Source of the DNA: Nannocystis exedens
Lineage (GTDB): Bacteria > Myxococcota_A > Polyangia > Nannocystales > Nannocystaceae
DNA length: 64,000 bases
Direction of reading: 5' to 3'
NCBI RefSeq assembly: GCF_002343915.1
Contig: NZ_NETK01000002.1
Span: 186,001 to 250,000 of the forward strand
The notes under the pieces are model-generated. The model saw only the letters and a list, made by a program, of their open reading frames with translations, was not told the DNA's origin and did not search any database. Numbering within the stretch: position 1 is the first letter of the stretch; each line of letters opens with the position of its first letter. The position numbers and the translations under genes were made by a program. This document shows positions 29,416-37,707 of the stretch, piece by piece.

Positions 29416-30096
29416 GTGCTGCGCGCCGCCCTGCATGTCCTGGTCAGTGGGTCGCTCCTCGCCGGCCCGCCCACCACGCGCGAGTACACCGGCGACGACG
29501 CGGTGATCGAGGCGCCGAACGTCGGCGGGACGACGCCCGTGGTCCCGGAATCGCCGCCGACCGGGCTGCAGCCGCCGCCGGGCGCGGTGGCGCCGACGGG
29601 CGCGCCGCTGTCGACCGAGGGCACGAGCTCGGCCAGCGCGACGGCGCCGTCGGCCTCGACGCCCGAGACTTCCACGCCGCCGCCGGTGCAGCCGGAGGGG
29701 CCCGCCGAGGACGAGGAAGAGGACGCGGACGAGGTCCCCTATGACCCGCTCGTCGACAGCCCGGAGGCGCAGCGCGCCCGCAGTTGGGTGCGCAGCGGGG
29801 CGGTGTTCATCGGCATCGGCGCGGTCCTGACGGGCGGCGGAATCGGGATGTCGCAGGCGAAGGTCAACACGCTGGCGGAGCAGGAGGCCTGCGACCCGCG
29901 CCGCGACCACGCCGGCAACGGCTGTCTCGAGGAGGCGCGAAATCGCGCCACGGCCGCGCTGCTGATCCCAGGGGTGCTGCTGCTGGCCGGCGGGATCGCC
30001 ATGCTGACGGTCGGCAAGCTGCAGCAGAAGCGGCTGCGGGCCGACCTGCGAGCCAGCCGGCGCGAGCTGGTGCTCGGGCTGCAGTGGGCGTTCTGA
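29416..30096 (+). CDS. Exported membrane protein with two TM helices, unknown
   Basis: Predicted 226 residues from GTG 29416. Signal-like N-terminus (LRAALHVLVSGSLLAG), a Pro/Thr/Glu-rich acidic linker (about 30-115), then two hydrophobic segments (SGAVFIGIGAVLTGGGIGM; AALLIPGVLLLAGGIAMLTVG) separated by a loop with two Cys (EACDPRRDHAGNGCLEE). It ends in an aromatic residue (GLQWAF). The layout resembles the proteins at 7336 and 53104. Function is unknown. The next gene starts 7 bases after the stop, so the two are probably co-transcribed. Confidence 0.65.
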   Translation: MLRAALHVLVSGSLLAGPPTTREYTGDDAVIEAPNVGGTTPVVPESPPTGLQPPPGAVAPTGAPLSTEGTSSASATAPSASTPETSTPPPVQPEGPAEDEEEDADEVPYDPLVDSPEAQRARSWVRSGAVFIGIGAVLTGGGIGMSQAKVNTLAEQEACDPRRDHAGNGCLEEARNRATAALLIPGVLLLAGGIAMLTVGKLQQKRLRADLRASRRELVLGLQWAF

Positions 30097-30103
30097 GGCG
30101 GGC

Positions 30104-30739
30104 TTGAACCTGTTCGTCGAGCCAGGTCACCCGGACGCCGGGGCGTCGCTGCTGCAGGTCATGGCCCGCGCGCTGGCGGAGATGGGCGCGGAGGTGGTGA
30201 TCGCGGCGGGCGACGACAACCTGATCCGGGCCCGCCGCGCGGATGACCCGGGGTACAGGCCGTTCGTGGTGGTGGCGGCCGGGCTGCCGAACCTGGTCCA
30301 CGAGTTCGCCCACGCGATCCAGGCCAGGCGCCTGGCCGACGACCACGGCTTCGACTACGGGCTGATCCCGCTCGACCTGCGGGTGGCCGAGCAGCGGGCG
30401 CTGCTGTGGGAGGAGCTGGCCTGCTCGGTGCTGTCCTGCGCCTACGCGCCGGCCGGCGGGGACGTCGACGCGTGGTTCAAGGAGCAGGTCGAGATCCAGG
30501 GGGTCTTCTACGGGGTGAGCGAGGGGGCCGAGTTCGCGGCGCTGGTCGACGCCACGCGAGCGGCGCATCCGGGCGAGCTGCCGGCGACGGTCGAGGCGGC
30601 CTACCGGGCGGTGGCGCAAGCTTTGCGGGCGGTGGGGGCTGCGGATGCAGAGGCCGAGCCCCCCCAACACCTCACCTTCGAGGCCCTGTGGGCGCGCTAT
30701 CGCCGGCGACTGCCTGCATCGCCGCTTGCCTCCGGGTGA
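30104..30739 (+). CDS. Putative zincin-like protein (HEFAH motif), unknown
   Basis: Predicted 211 residues from a TTG start with GAGG about 5 bases upstream. LVHEFAHAIQ (H66, E67, H70) is an HExxH-type zinc-protease motif, and a Glu pair (E103/E104 in LLWEELACSVL) could supply the third ligand as in gluzincins. There is no signal peptide or TM helix, so it is probably cytosolic. No family was recognised, and the chance of a coincidental HExxH must be kept in mind, though the hydrophobic context before the motif and the downstream Glu helix support it. Confidence 0.6.
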   Translation: MNLFVEPGHPDAGASLLQVMARALAEMGAEVVIAAGDDNLIRARRADDPGYRPFVVVAAGLPNLVHEFAHAIQARRLADDHGFDYGLIPLDLRVAEQRALLWEELACSVLSCAYAPAGGDVDAWFKEQVEIQGVFYGVSEGAEFAALVDATRAAHPGELPATVEAAYRAVAQALRAVGAADAEAEPPQHLTFEALWARYRRRLPASPLASG

Positions 30740-30775
30740 AACCGCGGGGACCCTGGCCGGGTCGTACGAGGGTCG

Positions 30776-31264
30776 ATGCTGCGCACCTTCTTGTCATCCC
30801 TGGACTACGGCGGGTTCGGCCTGCACATCGATGATCTGGTCGAAGGCGCCGCGATGGCGACCCGGGGCTGCTTTACCCGCATCGGCTCGTTCTGGTGGGG
30901 TGGGCCGACCGGACCGAGCGGTACCGCGGAGGTGTGCGCGTCGTCGGTGATCGTCGATGTGGCGTTCCTCGCGCTGCTGGTGATCGCGGTGATCGCGGTG
31001 GTGAGGATCCGCCAGCGCGGCGAGGAAGGCCGATTCGAGCTGGCGCGACGCTACCTGGAAAAGGGCATGGATCCCCCGCACGACCTGTTCCCGTCGTCGG
31101 CCCAGGGCGACCTGCGACGCGGGATCGTGCTGGTGTTCGCGGGCCTCGGTCTGCTCGGCGCCTCGGTCGGCATGCCCGGCCTCGGCCCCACGGGCCTCAT
31201 CCCCGGCTTTATCGGTCTCGGCTATCTCGCTTCGTTCGCCGCGTCGCGCAAAAGGAACTCATGA
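30776..31264 (+). CDS. DUF6249-like membrane protein
   Basis: Predicted 162 residues. An N-terminal soluble stretch leads to a TM helix (VIVDVAFLALLVIAVIAVVRI), a cytosolic segment ARRYLEKGMDPPHDLFPSSAQGDLRRG, a second hydrophobic segment (IVLVFAGLGLLGASVG) and a third (GLIPGFIGLGYLASF). The R-x-L-E-K-G-x-x-P-P-x-x-L segment followed by two helices is the hallmark of a family often encoded next to ECF sigma factors. Its stop overlaps the start of the sigma factor as ATGA, so it is probably part of that signalling unit. Confidence 0.7.
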   Translation: MLRTFLSSLDYGGFGLHIDDLVEGAAMATRGCFTRIGSFWWGGPTGPSGTAEVCASSVIVDVAFLALLVIAVIAVVRIRQRGEEGRFELARRYLEKGMDPPHDLFPSSAQGDLRRGIVLVFAGLGLLGASVGMPGLGPTGLIPGFIGLGYLASFAASRKRNS

Positions 31265-31893
31265 GCAAGGTGTCCACAGCAGCGCTCTCCTGGCTCGGGT
31301 TCGGGCTCCGCAAGACCCAGAACCTGGCCGAACTCGGTGACGACGCGCTGGTCCAGGCGGCCGGCCGGGCCGACGGTGAAAAGGCGTTCGGCGAGCTGCT
31401 CCGGCGGCACCAGGGCAAGGTCCGCGGCCTGCTCCTGCGCCTGACGAGCGACCGCAACCTCGCCGACGACCTCGCGCAGGAGGTGTTCCTCCGCGCCTAT
31501 CGCGGTCTGTGTGGCTTCGAGGGCCGGGCCCGGTTCTCGACCTGGCTGTACCGGATCGCCTACAACGTGTACTTGAACCACCGCGCGCGCGTGCGCGAGC
31601 TGGCGGCGCTGCCCGAGAACTTCGAGGCCGGCGCGATGGCCCCCGAGACGTCGACCAGCGCGAGCCGCTGCGACATGCGCAAGGACCTCGACGCGGCGAT
31701 CGCCGCGCTGCCCGAGCGCTACCGGGCGGTGGTGATGCTCTACTATCTCGAGGACGTGTCGTACCCCGAGATCGCGGAGATCCTCGAGCTGCCGCTCGGG
31801 ACAGTCAAGACGCACCTGCACCGCGCCAAGCGGATGCTGCGCGAGCACCTCGATGGCTGGGGTTCGGGCGAGGTCGAGGCCGAGGATGCCTGA
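31261..31893 (+). CDS. ECF-type RNA polymerase sigma factor
   Basis: Predicted 210 residues. Region 2 (about 38-105) contains FGELLRRHQGKVRGLLLRLTSDRNLADDLAQEVFLRAYRGL and FSTWLYRIAYN. Region 4 (about 145-195) contains LPERYRAVVMLYYLEDVSYPEIAEILELPLGTVKTHLHRAKRML, a helix-turn-helix for the -35 box. There is no sigma region 3, as expected for the ECF class. It is translationally coupled to the DUF6249-like gene upstream and overlaps the next gene by 8 bases, so the three are an operon. No self-recognised promoter was identified. Confidence 0.95.
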   Translation: MSKVSTAALSWLGFGLRKTQNLAELGDDALVQAAGRADGEKAFGELLRRHQGKVRGLLLRLTSDRNLADDLAQEVFLRAYRGLCGFEGRARFSTWLYRIAYNVYLNHRARVRELAALPENFEAGAMAPETSTSASRCDMRKDLDAAIAALPERYRAVVMLYYLEDVSYPEIAEILELPLGTVKTHLHRAKRMLREHLDGWGSGEVEAEDA

Positions 31894-32416
31894 GTCGTCG
31901 CCATCGATCGTCCGGCTGCGCTCCTTCCTCGAGGAGCTCGACGTCCAGTCGAGCACGCTCAAGCGTGACCCTCGCGGCCAGACGTGGTTGCCGCCGGAGA
32001 TCCGGGCGCTGGTCGAGTCCGACCCGGAGTGCCGCGCCGAGCTCGGTCGCTTCGTCGACCGCGAGCTCGAGCTGTTCGACAGCGTCCGCCAGCGCAACGA
32101 TCCGATGTTCGCGAAGGACGTGCTGAACGCGACGCACTCGGTCGAGATCGCCGGGTCGGGGCTCGATCCGCGGATCCGCAGCTGGATCCTCGGGCTGTTC
32201 TACGCGCTGGCGACGATCGCCGCGTACGCCACGCTGGCGCCGCTGTTCGGGCTCAGCGAGCGGGGCAGCGTGCTGGCGCAGGCCCGGGCCGCGCTCGGGC
32301 TGGCGAGCGAGGCGACGAGCCCGAGCGCGTGGGGGCTCGCGACGGTGGGCGCCGCGGTCGCGCTGGCGCTGCTGCTCGCGTTCATGCCGTGCCGTCGTCC
32401 GCGCTCGCGCGCGTGA
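31886..32416 (+). CDS. Putative membrane anti-sigma partner
   Basis: Predicted 176 residues. A cytosolic helical N-terminus of about 85 residues (with PECRAELGRFVDRELELFDSV) is followed by two hydrophobic segments (SWILGLFYALATIAAYATLAPLFGL; GLATVGAAVALALLLAFM). It overlaps the sigma gene stop. Position, size and topology fit an anti-sigma factor, but the zinc-binding HxxxCxxC motif is absent, so the role is inferred from context. Confidence 0.65.
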   Translation: MPESSPSIVRLRSFLEELDVQSSTLKRDPRGQTWLPPEIRALVESDPECRAELGRFVDRELELFDSVRQRNDPMFAKDVLNATHSVEIAGSGLDPRIRSWILGLFYALATIAAYATLAPLFGLSERGSVLAQARAALGLASEATSPSAWGLATVGAAVALALLLAFMPCRRPRSRA

Positions 32417-32797
32417 GCTCGCGTGCACGGCGGGTTGCTGTTGCGTGACTGGCTCGTGCCGGTTGCTCGCGTGCACCGGGGGCCCTCGTCGCGCTCGCGC
32501 GCGTGAGGGGCTCGTGTCGTGGCTCGCGTGCTCCACGGGCCGTCGCGCGCGTGAGGGGTTCGTATCGTGGCTCGCGTGCTCCACGGGCCGTCGCGCGCGA
32601 GGGGGTTCGTGTCGGTTGCTCGCGTACGTGTTGGCGTGCTCGCGCGCGTGATTCGATTTGTGCTGTCGATCACTCGCAGACCGATCTCGAGGTCCTGCGC
32701 AAGTCGGCAAGGCGTGAGTTGGCGGACGTCCTGGCGGCCTCTGCCGGGCTCGGCAATTCGCGTCGAAACGGGTGCGGGCGGCCCGCCCGCGCGAGAT
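32417..32797. repeat. Degenerate tandem repeat region, about 48-bp unit
   Basis: Two near-identical units (32521-32568 and 32569 to about 32614, GGCTCGCGTGCTCCACGGGC...) are flanked by decayed versions on both sides from about 32420 to 32655 (variants GGTTGCTCGCGTGCACCGGG, GGTTGCTCGCGTACG). CGCGCGCGTGAGGGG recurs. There is no credible coding frame. The rest, up to the SBP promoter, shows nothing recognisable. Confidence 0.7.
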
Positions 32798-32826
32798 TTC
32801 GCCGCGGCCGCGAGACGGTGCATAGT
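32798..32826 (+). promoter_or_regulatory. Possible promoter of the 32.9-41.8 kb operon
   Basis: TTCGCC (32798-32803), 17-base spacer, CATAGT (32821-32826). It is followed by AGGAG (32854-32858) five bases before ATG 32864. Confidence 0.4.
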
Positions 32827-32863
32827 TCAGAGGCAGGCCCGTCCAAGCGCGCCAGGAGACAAC

Positions 32864-33703
32864 ATGCCCGTTTCACGCAGACTCGCTTCCATTGCCCTCG
32901 CCGCCGCTTGCTGTGCCGCCCTCGGGACGGCGACGCAAACGGCCCGGGCGGGTGATGGCACCGTCAACGTGCTGGTGGTCAAGGAGCACGGAGTCGGCAG
33001 CGCGGCGCAGGCTCAACCCTTGATCGACAAGCTCATCGCCGTGGTGGCGAAGCAGAACGGCTGGACCGCGAGCGCGGGCAAGTACCTCACGAGCCGCGAG
33101 GCCGCCGAGACGCAGATCCACTCGGTCGACCCGCACTACGGGATCCTGTCGCTGGCCGCGTTCCTGGCCCTCGGTCCCAAGCACAAGCTCGACGTCATCG
33201 GCCAGGCCGAGGTCGCTCAAGCCGGCGGGCGGCAGTACCACATCATCAGCAAGAACCAGGCCGACCTCGCCGGTTGCAAGGGCAAGACGCTGGCCAGCGA
33301 CCACGCCGACGACCGCAAGTTCATCGACAAGGTCGTCGCCGGCGGCAAGTTCTCGCTCGGCGACTTCACGCTGGTCGAGACCAAGCGGCCGGTGCAGACG
33401 CTCAAGAAGGTGACCAGCGGCGAGGCCGAGTGCGCCCTCGTCGACGACGCTCAGCTGGGCGAGCTCGCCAAGATCGAGGGCGGCGCGGCGGTGAAGTCGA
33501 TCTGGGCGTCCGACAAGCTGCCGCCGATGGTGGTCGTCGCGTTCCCGTCGGCGCCCGCGGCGGAGCGCAAGGCGTTCCAGAGCAGCCTCGGGAAGATCTG
33601 CGCCGGCGACGGCAAGGCGACCTGCCGCGAGGCCGGCCTGTCGGCCTTCAAGAGCGCGAGCGCGGCCGACTACGCGAGCGTGATGTCGGCCTACGACAAG
33701 TGA
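32864..33703 (+). CDS. PhnD-like periplasmic substrate-binding protein
   Basis: Predicted 279 residues. A cleavable signal peptide ends in QTARA (about 29). The mature part has the type 2 periplasmic-binding fold of PhnD-like (phosphate/phosphonate class) proteins: VNVLVVKEHGVGSAAQAQPLIDKLIAVVAKQNGW, then LAGCKGKTLASDHADDRKFIDKVV and EAECALVDDAQLGELAKI, where the hinge and ligand loops lie. No ABC permease or ATPase genes are adjacent, so it is an orphan and may serve as a sensor rather than a transporter part. AGGAG five bases before the ATG supports the start. It leads a likely seven-gene operon. Confidence 0.8.
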   Translation: MPVSRRLASIALAAACCAALGTATQTARAGDGTVNVLVVKEHGVGSAAQAQPLIDKLIAVVAKQNGWTASAGKYLTSREAAETQIHSVDPHYGILSLAAFLALGPKHKLDVIGQAEVAQAGGRQYHIISKNQADLAGCKGKTLASDHADDRKFIDKVVAGGKFSLGDFTLVETKRPVQTLKKVTSGEAECALVDDAQLGELAKIEGGAAVKSIWASDKLPPMVVVAFPSAPAAERKAFQSSLGKICAGDGKATCREAGLSAFKSASAADYASVMSAYDK

Positions 33704-33737
33704 CCGCGTGGCGAGCGCCGTGGTATTCCTGCCGGCG

Positions 33738-34409
33738 ATGCGCAGCTCGCTCCTCGCCGTCACCCTCGTCGCGCTCGCCAGTTGCCGCCCGCACGGCAAC
33801 GCGCAGAACCCGAAGTTCGCGGCGGCCGCCGAGGCCCACGACCCAATCGCCGTGTACGAGGCGCTCGAGGCCCTGATCGACGCCCAGACCGACAAGCCGT
33901 CCGACCGCGAGGACGCCTACGCGCTGATCACCTCCTGGGAAGAGGACACGGCCGCCTACGCGTTCGCCCGCGCGGCCATCGCCGGCCGGCTGGCGGAGAA
34001 CCGCGGGCTGCAGGCGGGCGGGCTGGTGACCGAGGCCGAGGCGTACGCCCGCAAGGCCCGCGAGAAGGAGCCCGACTTCCGCGAGGGCGCGGCGACGCAT
34101 CTGCTCGGGTCGCTGTACGTCGCGGCGCCGTCGCGGCTGCTCAAGCACGGCGACTCGGAGACGGGCATCGAGCTGCTCGAGAAGGAGGTGGAGGCCCACC
34201 CCGAGCGGCCGATCGGCCAGCTTCGCCTCGCCAGCGGCTACATCACCCTGGGCGACGCGGACTCGGCCAAGGAGCCGCTGTGCGCGGCCAAGGGGATGGA
34301 GGATCGGCTCGGCGCGGGCGACCGCCGGCTGCTGGCCAAGCTGATCGAGGAGGTCGGCGGCGCGGCGGCGCTGGCCTGTCCGGCGCCGGTGAGCGGGGCC
34401 GAGGAATGA
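33738..34409 (+). CDS. Lipoprotein with TPR-like helices
   Basis: Predicted 223 residues. The signal peptide ends VALASC (Cys15). The mature protein is helical with alternating A/L/E pairs such as YALITSWEEDTAAYAFARAAIAGRLAENRG and LYVAAPSRLLKHGDSETGIELLEKEVEAHPERPIGQLRLASGYITLGD, the look of tetratricopeptide repeats. The ATG at 33738 is preferred over a GTG at 33708 because it starts the signal peptide directly. The stop overlaps the next start (ATGA). It is probably a periplasmic scaffold acting with its neighbours. Confidence 0.75.
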   Translation: MRSSLLAVTLVALASCRPHGNAQNPKFAAAAEAHDPIAVYEALEALIDAQTDKPSDREDAYALITSWEEDTAAYAFARAAIAGRLAENRGLQAGGLVTEAEAYARKAREKEPDFREGAATHLLGSLYVAAPSRLLKHGDSETGIELLEKEVEAHPERPIGQLRLASGYITLGDADSAKEPLCAAKGMEDRLGAGDRRLLAKLIEEVGGAAALACPAPVSGAEE

Positions 34410-37400
34410 CGGCCGCCGCCGGCGGAGGCGGCCCTCGCCGGTCCTTTCGGACATGGCGGAAAGCGCTGGTCGCCTGGACCATGTTCTTCGGGACAGGTGT
34501 GGTCGCGTGCCACACGCGCCTGCCGCGGCTGTCCGAGCAGGGCCGCCACGAGGAGGTGGTGGCGCGGGCCGGGCAGGCGCGGATCCTGCCGCGCGGCAAG
34601 GCGGCGCGGGCGTGGGCCCGCTCGCTGGTGGCGCTCGGGCGGACCGAGGAGGCGCGGGCGGTGCTGCTCCGCGACTTCCGCAAGCACGCGGAGCTGCCGT
34701 CGCTGGTGGCGCTGGCCGACCTCGAGGCGGCCGAGGGCCAGACCGGGCTGGCGGCGGCGCACTACGCCCGCGCGGCCAGCCTCGAGACCGATCCGCTGGC
34801 GGGGCGGCGCGACGTGTGCGAGCTGTTCCGCCGCCGCGCGGCCCGGTTCCTGGCCGAGGGCGAGGCGCTGGCGGCCGACCTCGACCTGCGGCGCGTGGCG
34901 ATGATCTGCCCCAAGGGCAAGTCGAGCGCCGACGAGGTGCAGTGGCGCGCCGACCGGGCGCTGCACGAGGAAGTGGTCGCGGCGGCGAAGATCCAGGCGC
35001 GGGCCCAGCGGACCCTGGTCGGCTGCGAGGGCGAGCGCTGCCGACCGCAGTCGCTCGCGGCGCGCGCGCAGGCGCTGACGCAGGCGCTCGCGCAGGCGCG
35101 GGCAGCCGGACCGGCGGCGCTGCGCGAGGCGGCGGCCCGGCTGGCAGTGCAGCTCGAGCCGAGCGACGTCGCCGAGCTGTTGGCGGCGGAGCTGCGCGGC
35201 GAGCTGGGGCTCGATTTGGTCGACCTCGACGAGCTGCGCGGGTGGATCGGCGAGTCGGCGGCGGCGGACGTGGTCGCGGCCGCGGACGCCCGGGTGTCGC
35301 AGCTGGCGCGCGACTACGTGCGGCTGCGCCTGGCCCAGCTGGGGCCCGGCTACGAGCTGCCGGGGGACGACGCGGCGCGGTCGACGGCGAGCACGGTGAT
35401 CCGCCTGCTGGACGCGGCCGACGACGACCCCGGGGCGGCGGCGATGAGCTGGCGGGTGTTCGTGCTGCTCGGAGATCTGCCCAGCGCCGAGATGGCGCTG
35501 ACGGGCAGCCTCGGCGGGGGGACCTCGCCGGGGCGCGCGGCGGCGGTCGACGAGGATCTGGCGCGCGAGACGACCGGCGAGCGCGGCGGCGAGAGGGGCG
35601 CGAAGCGGGGCGGGGGCACGAAGATGTCCTCCGGGACAGGTGGCACGGCGGGCGCGGCCGGGGACGCGAAGAGGTCCGCCGGGACAGGCGGCGCGGCGGC
35701 TGCTGACGCCAGGCGGCCCGCGGAGGCGGGCGGCACGACGGGCGCGGACGGGAATGCGAAGCTGTCCGGAGGGACAGGTGGCGCGACGGTCCGAACGGAC
35801 ATGTCTTCCGGACCAGGTGCGACCGGGCCGGGCCAGCGGCTGGTGCCGCCGCCGGCGCTGTGGTCGGCGCGGGTGGCGGTCGACGCGTCGACGCTGCCGC
35901 GGCTGCTGCAGCTGGCCCGCCTGCGCGGGGCGGCCGGGCGGCGCGACCAGGCGGTGGCGATCGCGGCGTGGGGGCTGGCCGAGGGGCAGGCGCGCGGGGT
36001 GCCGGCGATCGCCGAGGAGGCGGCGGCCGAGGCCCGGCACGAGCTGGCGGCCGGCCGCCCGTGGGCGGCGCTGGCGCTGGCCACGGTGGTCCGCAGCGCG
36101 CCGACCGACGACGTCGTGCGCGCGGCAGGCTCGGCGCTCGTGCTCGAGCAGGCGGCCTGCGGCGAGCGCTGCGGCGACGCCGACGACCGCGCGGCGGTCT
36201 CGCAGCTGTTCGGAGAGACATGGCTCTTGGAGCAGGAGCGGCGTGCGATCGAGTCCGCCCACGCGCGGGCGCCGGCGAGCCCGCGCGGGGCGGCGTGTCC
36301 GCTGCTTGCCGAGTCGCTGGCCCCGGGCGCGAGCGGGCCGCTGGCGGCGACGCTGCGGCGGGCCCGGGCCGAGGGGCTCGGGGCGCCGGAGCTCGGGGAG
36401 GCGCTGCGCGGGGCGATCGAGGCCGATCTGACGCTCGACTGCGCGGGGCGAATCGCGGTGCCGCTGATGTACGCGGCCGACACCCGGGTGGCCGCCGAGG
36501 CGCTGGCCGACAGCCTCGCGCACGTGCCGCAGGAGGTCGCGGCCGGGCAGCTGGCGCTGCAGTCGGAGCTGGCGCTGGTGCTGGGCCGCCGCGATCACGC
36601 CGATCAGCTGGCCCAGGCCTCGGCGGCGGCCTCGGCCGATCCGCTCGCGGTGTGGCGGCGGGCGGCGCGGATGGCCGAGTGGATCGACGCCCGACACTAC
36701 GAGCTGCTGGCGCTGCGCCAGTTGCTGCTGCACGGGGTCGACGGCCCCGAGGCCGACGCGGTGCGGCTGCGGTTGACGGTGCGGGCCGTGCGGGACGCCA
36801 ACGACGCGTGGGCGCCGCGCCAGGCCGAGGCCGGCCGCGAGGCGCTGATCCGCGGGGTCGAGAGCTACCTGGCCGAGGTCCCGCCGGCGCGCCGCTGGCA
36901 CGCCCGCGAGGCCCTGGCGTTCGCGCTGGCCGAGTACGCGTGGACCGACGAGCAGGCGGCCGCGCTCGTGCGCGCGGCGCTGTGGCCCGACCTCGCGGTG
37001 GTGCTCACGCACCCGGCCGGGTTCCGCCGGCTGGAGCGGGCGTTCGGCGGCGATGTCCCCGGGGTCACGGCGCCCGCCCTGGCGCCGGGACAGCTGGCGG
37101 CCGAACTTGCGCCGGTGACGCCGCTCGGCGATCCGCGGCTGACACGCGGGAAGGACATGTCCAAACGGGCAGGTCCCCAGGGACCTGGCGAGAAGAGCAT
37201 GGCCAAAGGGGCAGGTTCAGCGGGACAGGGCGCGAAGGACATGGCCGGCGGTGGCCCCTCGGGACCCGGCGCGACGGGGGCCGACGGCGCGGGCCGGGGC
37301 TTGCCGGCGGAGGCCGAGGCGTTCTGCGCCGTCGACGCGATGCAGCCGGCCAGGCTGGCGGCCCTGCGCGGGCTGAGCGGGCCGGCGCGGGTGCGGGCGG

Positions 37401-37645
37401 CCGCGGCGCTGGCGACCACGGGCGACGCGGCGACCCGCAAGCAGGCGCTCCAGCAGCTGGTCGCCGGGCTCGCGCCCCAGCGCCGCGGGGCGGTGCTCGA
37501 CGCGGTGATCGTCGGCCTCGCGGCGGCGCCGGGCCGCGAGGCGGCGCCGATGGTGGTGAGCGACGACGACCTGCTGGCGATCGTGTTCGGGCTGGTCCGC
37601 GACCCGGCCCGCCAGCCGCGCGAGATCAAGGGGCAGGACGGGTGA
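34406..37645 (+). CDS. Large repeat-rich (TPR-like) lipoprotein with in-frame hairpin inserts
   Basis: Predicted 1079 residues. The signal peptide ends TGVVAC (Cys34). Most of the protein is Ala/Leu/Glu/Arg helices in pairs, consistent with TPR-like solenoids (EEARAVLLRDFRKHAELPSLVALADLEAAEGQTGLAAAHYARAA). Two Gly/Ser/Lys inserts interrupt it (about 402-475 and 915-962); at DNA level they consist of repeated GGGACAGG / GACATGTC hairpin arms. Even the signal peptide (RSFRTWRKALVAWTMFFGTG) is written with these arms. It overlaps both neighbours (ATGA before, GTGA after). Function is unknown; a scaffold in the outer envelope is most likely. Confidence 0.7.
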   Translation: MTAAAGGGGPRRSFRTWRKALVAWTMFFGTGVVACHTRLPRLSEQGRHEEVVARAGQARILPRGKAARAWARSLVALGRTEEARAVLLRDFRKHAELPSLVALADLEAAEGQTGLAAAHYARAASLETDPLAGRRDVCELFRRRAARFLAEGEALAADLDLRRVAMICPKGKSSADEVQWRADRALHEEVVAAAKIQARAQRTLVGCEGERCRPQSLAARAQALTQALAQARAAGPAALREAAARLAVQLEPSDVAELLAAELRGELGLDLVDLDELRGWIGESAAADVVAAADARVSQLARDYVRLRLAQLGPGYELPGDDAARSTASTVIRLLDAADDDPGAAAMSWRVFVLLGDLPSAEMALTGSLGGGTSPGRAAAVDEDLARETTGERGGERGAKRGGGTKMSSGTGGTAGAAGDAKRSAGTGGAAAADARRPAEAGGTTGADGNAKLSGGTGGATVRTDMSSGPGATGPGQRLVPPPALWSARVAVDASTLPRLLQLARLRGAAGRRDQAVAIAAWGLAEGQARGVPAIAEEAAAEARHELAAGRPWAALALATVVRSAPTDDVVRAAGSALVLEQAACGERCGDADDRAAVSQLFGETWLLEQERRAIESAHARAPASPRGAACPLLAESLAPGASGPLAATLRRARAEGLGAPELGEALRGAIEADLTLDCAGRIAVPLMYAADTRVAAEALADSLAHVPQEVAAGQLALQSELALVLGRRDHADQLAQASAAASADPLAVWRRAARMAEWIDARHYELLALRQLLLHGVDGPEADAVRLRLTVRAVRDANDAWAPRQAEAGREALIRGVESYLAEVPPARRWHAREALAFALAEYAWTDEQAAALVRAALWPDLAVVLTHPAGFRRLERAFGGDVPGVTAPALAPGQLAAELAPVTPLGDPRLTRGKDMSKRAGPQGPGEKSMAKGAGSAGQGAKDMAGGGPSGPGATGADGAGRGLPAEAEAFCAVDAMQPARLAALRGLSGPARVRAAAALATTGDAATRKQALQQLVAGLAPQRRGAVLDAVIVGLAAAPGREAAPMVVSDDDLLAIVFGLVRDPARQPREIKGQDG
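35626..35825 (+). repeat. In-frame hairpin-family cluster in the large lipoprotein
   Basis: At least four arms pairs: ATGTCCTCCGGGACAGGT, GTCCGCCGGGACAGG, CTGTCCGGAGGGACAGGT and CATGTCTTCCGGACCAGG. They encode SSGTGG, SAGTGG, SGGTGG and SSGPG. The flanking codons are Lys/Ala/Asp-rich, so the insert reads as low complexity. Confidence 0.7.
37154..37270 (+). repeat. Second in-frame hairpin-family cluster in the large lipoprotein
   Basis: AAGGACATGTCC, ACGGGCAGGTCCCCAGGGACCTGG, AGCATGGCCAAAGGGGCAGGT and AAGGACATGGCC lie within 115 bases and encode KDMSKRAGPQGPGEKSMAKGAG. Confidence 0.65.
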
Positions 37646-37693
37646 CGGCGCCGCGCTCGCGCATGGGGTTCGGAGCGCGGCGCTCCTGCTCGC

Positions 37694-37700
37694 AGGAGGA
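37694..37700 (+). promoter_or_regulatory. Strong ribosome binding site for the sulfatase-like gene
   Basis: AGGAGGA seven bases before GTG 37708. It favours this start over the GTG at 37642, which overlaps the previous stop as GTGA. Confidence 0.6.
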
Positions 37701-37707
37701 GTCGACG

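Noticed and set aside
32417-32655. CRISPR-like repeat array
   Set aside because: Units are contiguous, decayed and without unique spacers; no cas gene nearby. The same applies to the 63.5 kb repeat.
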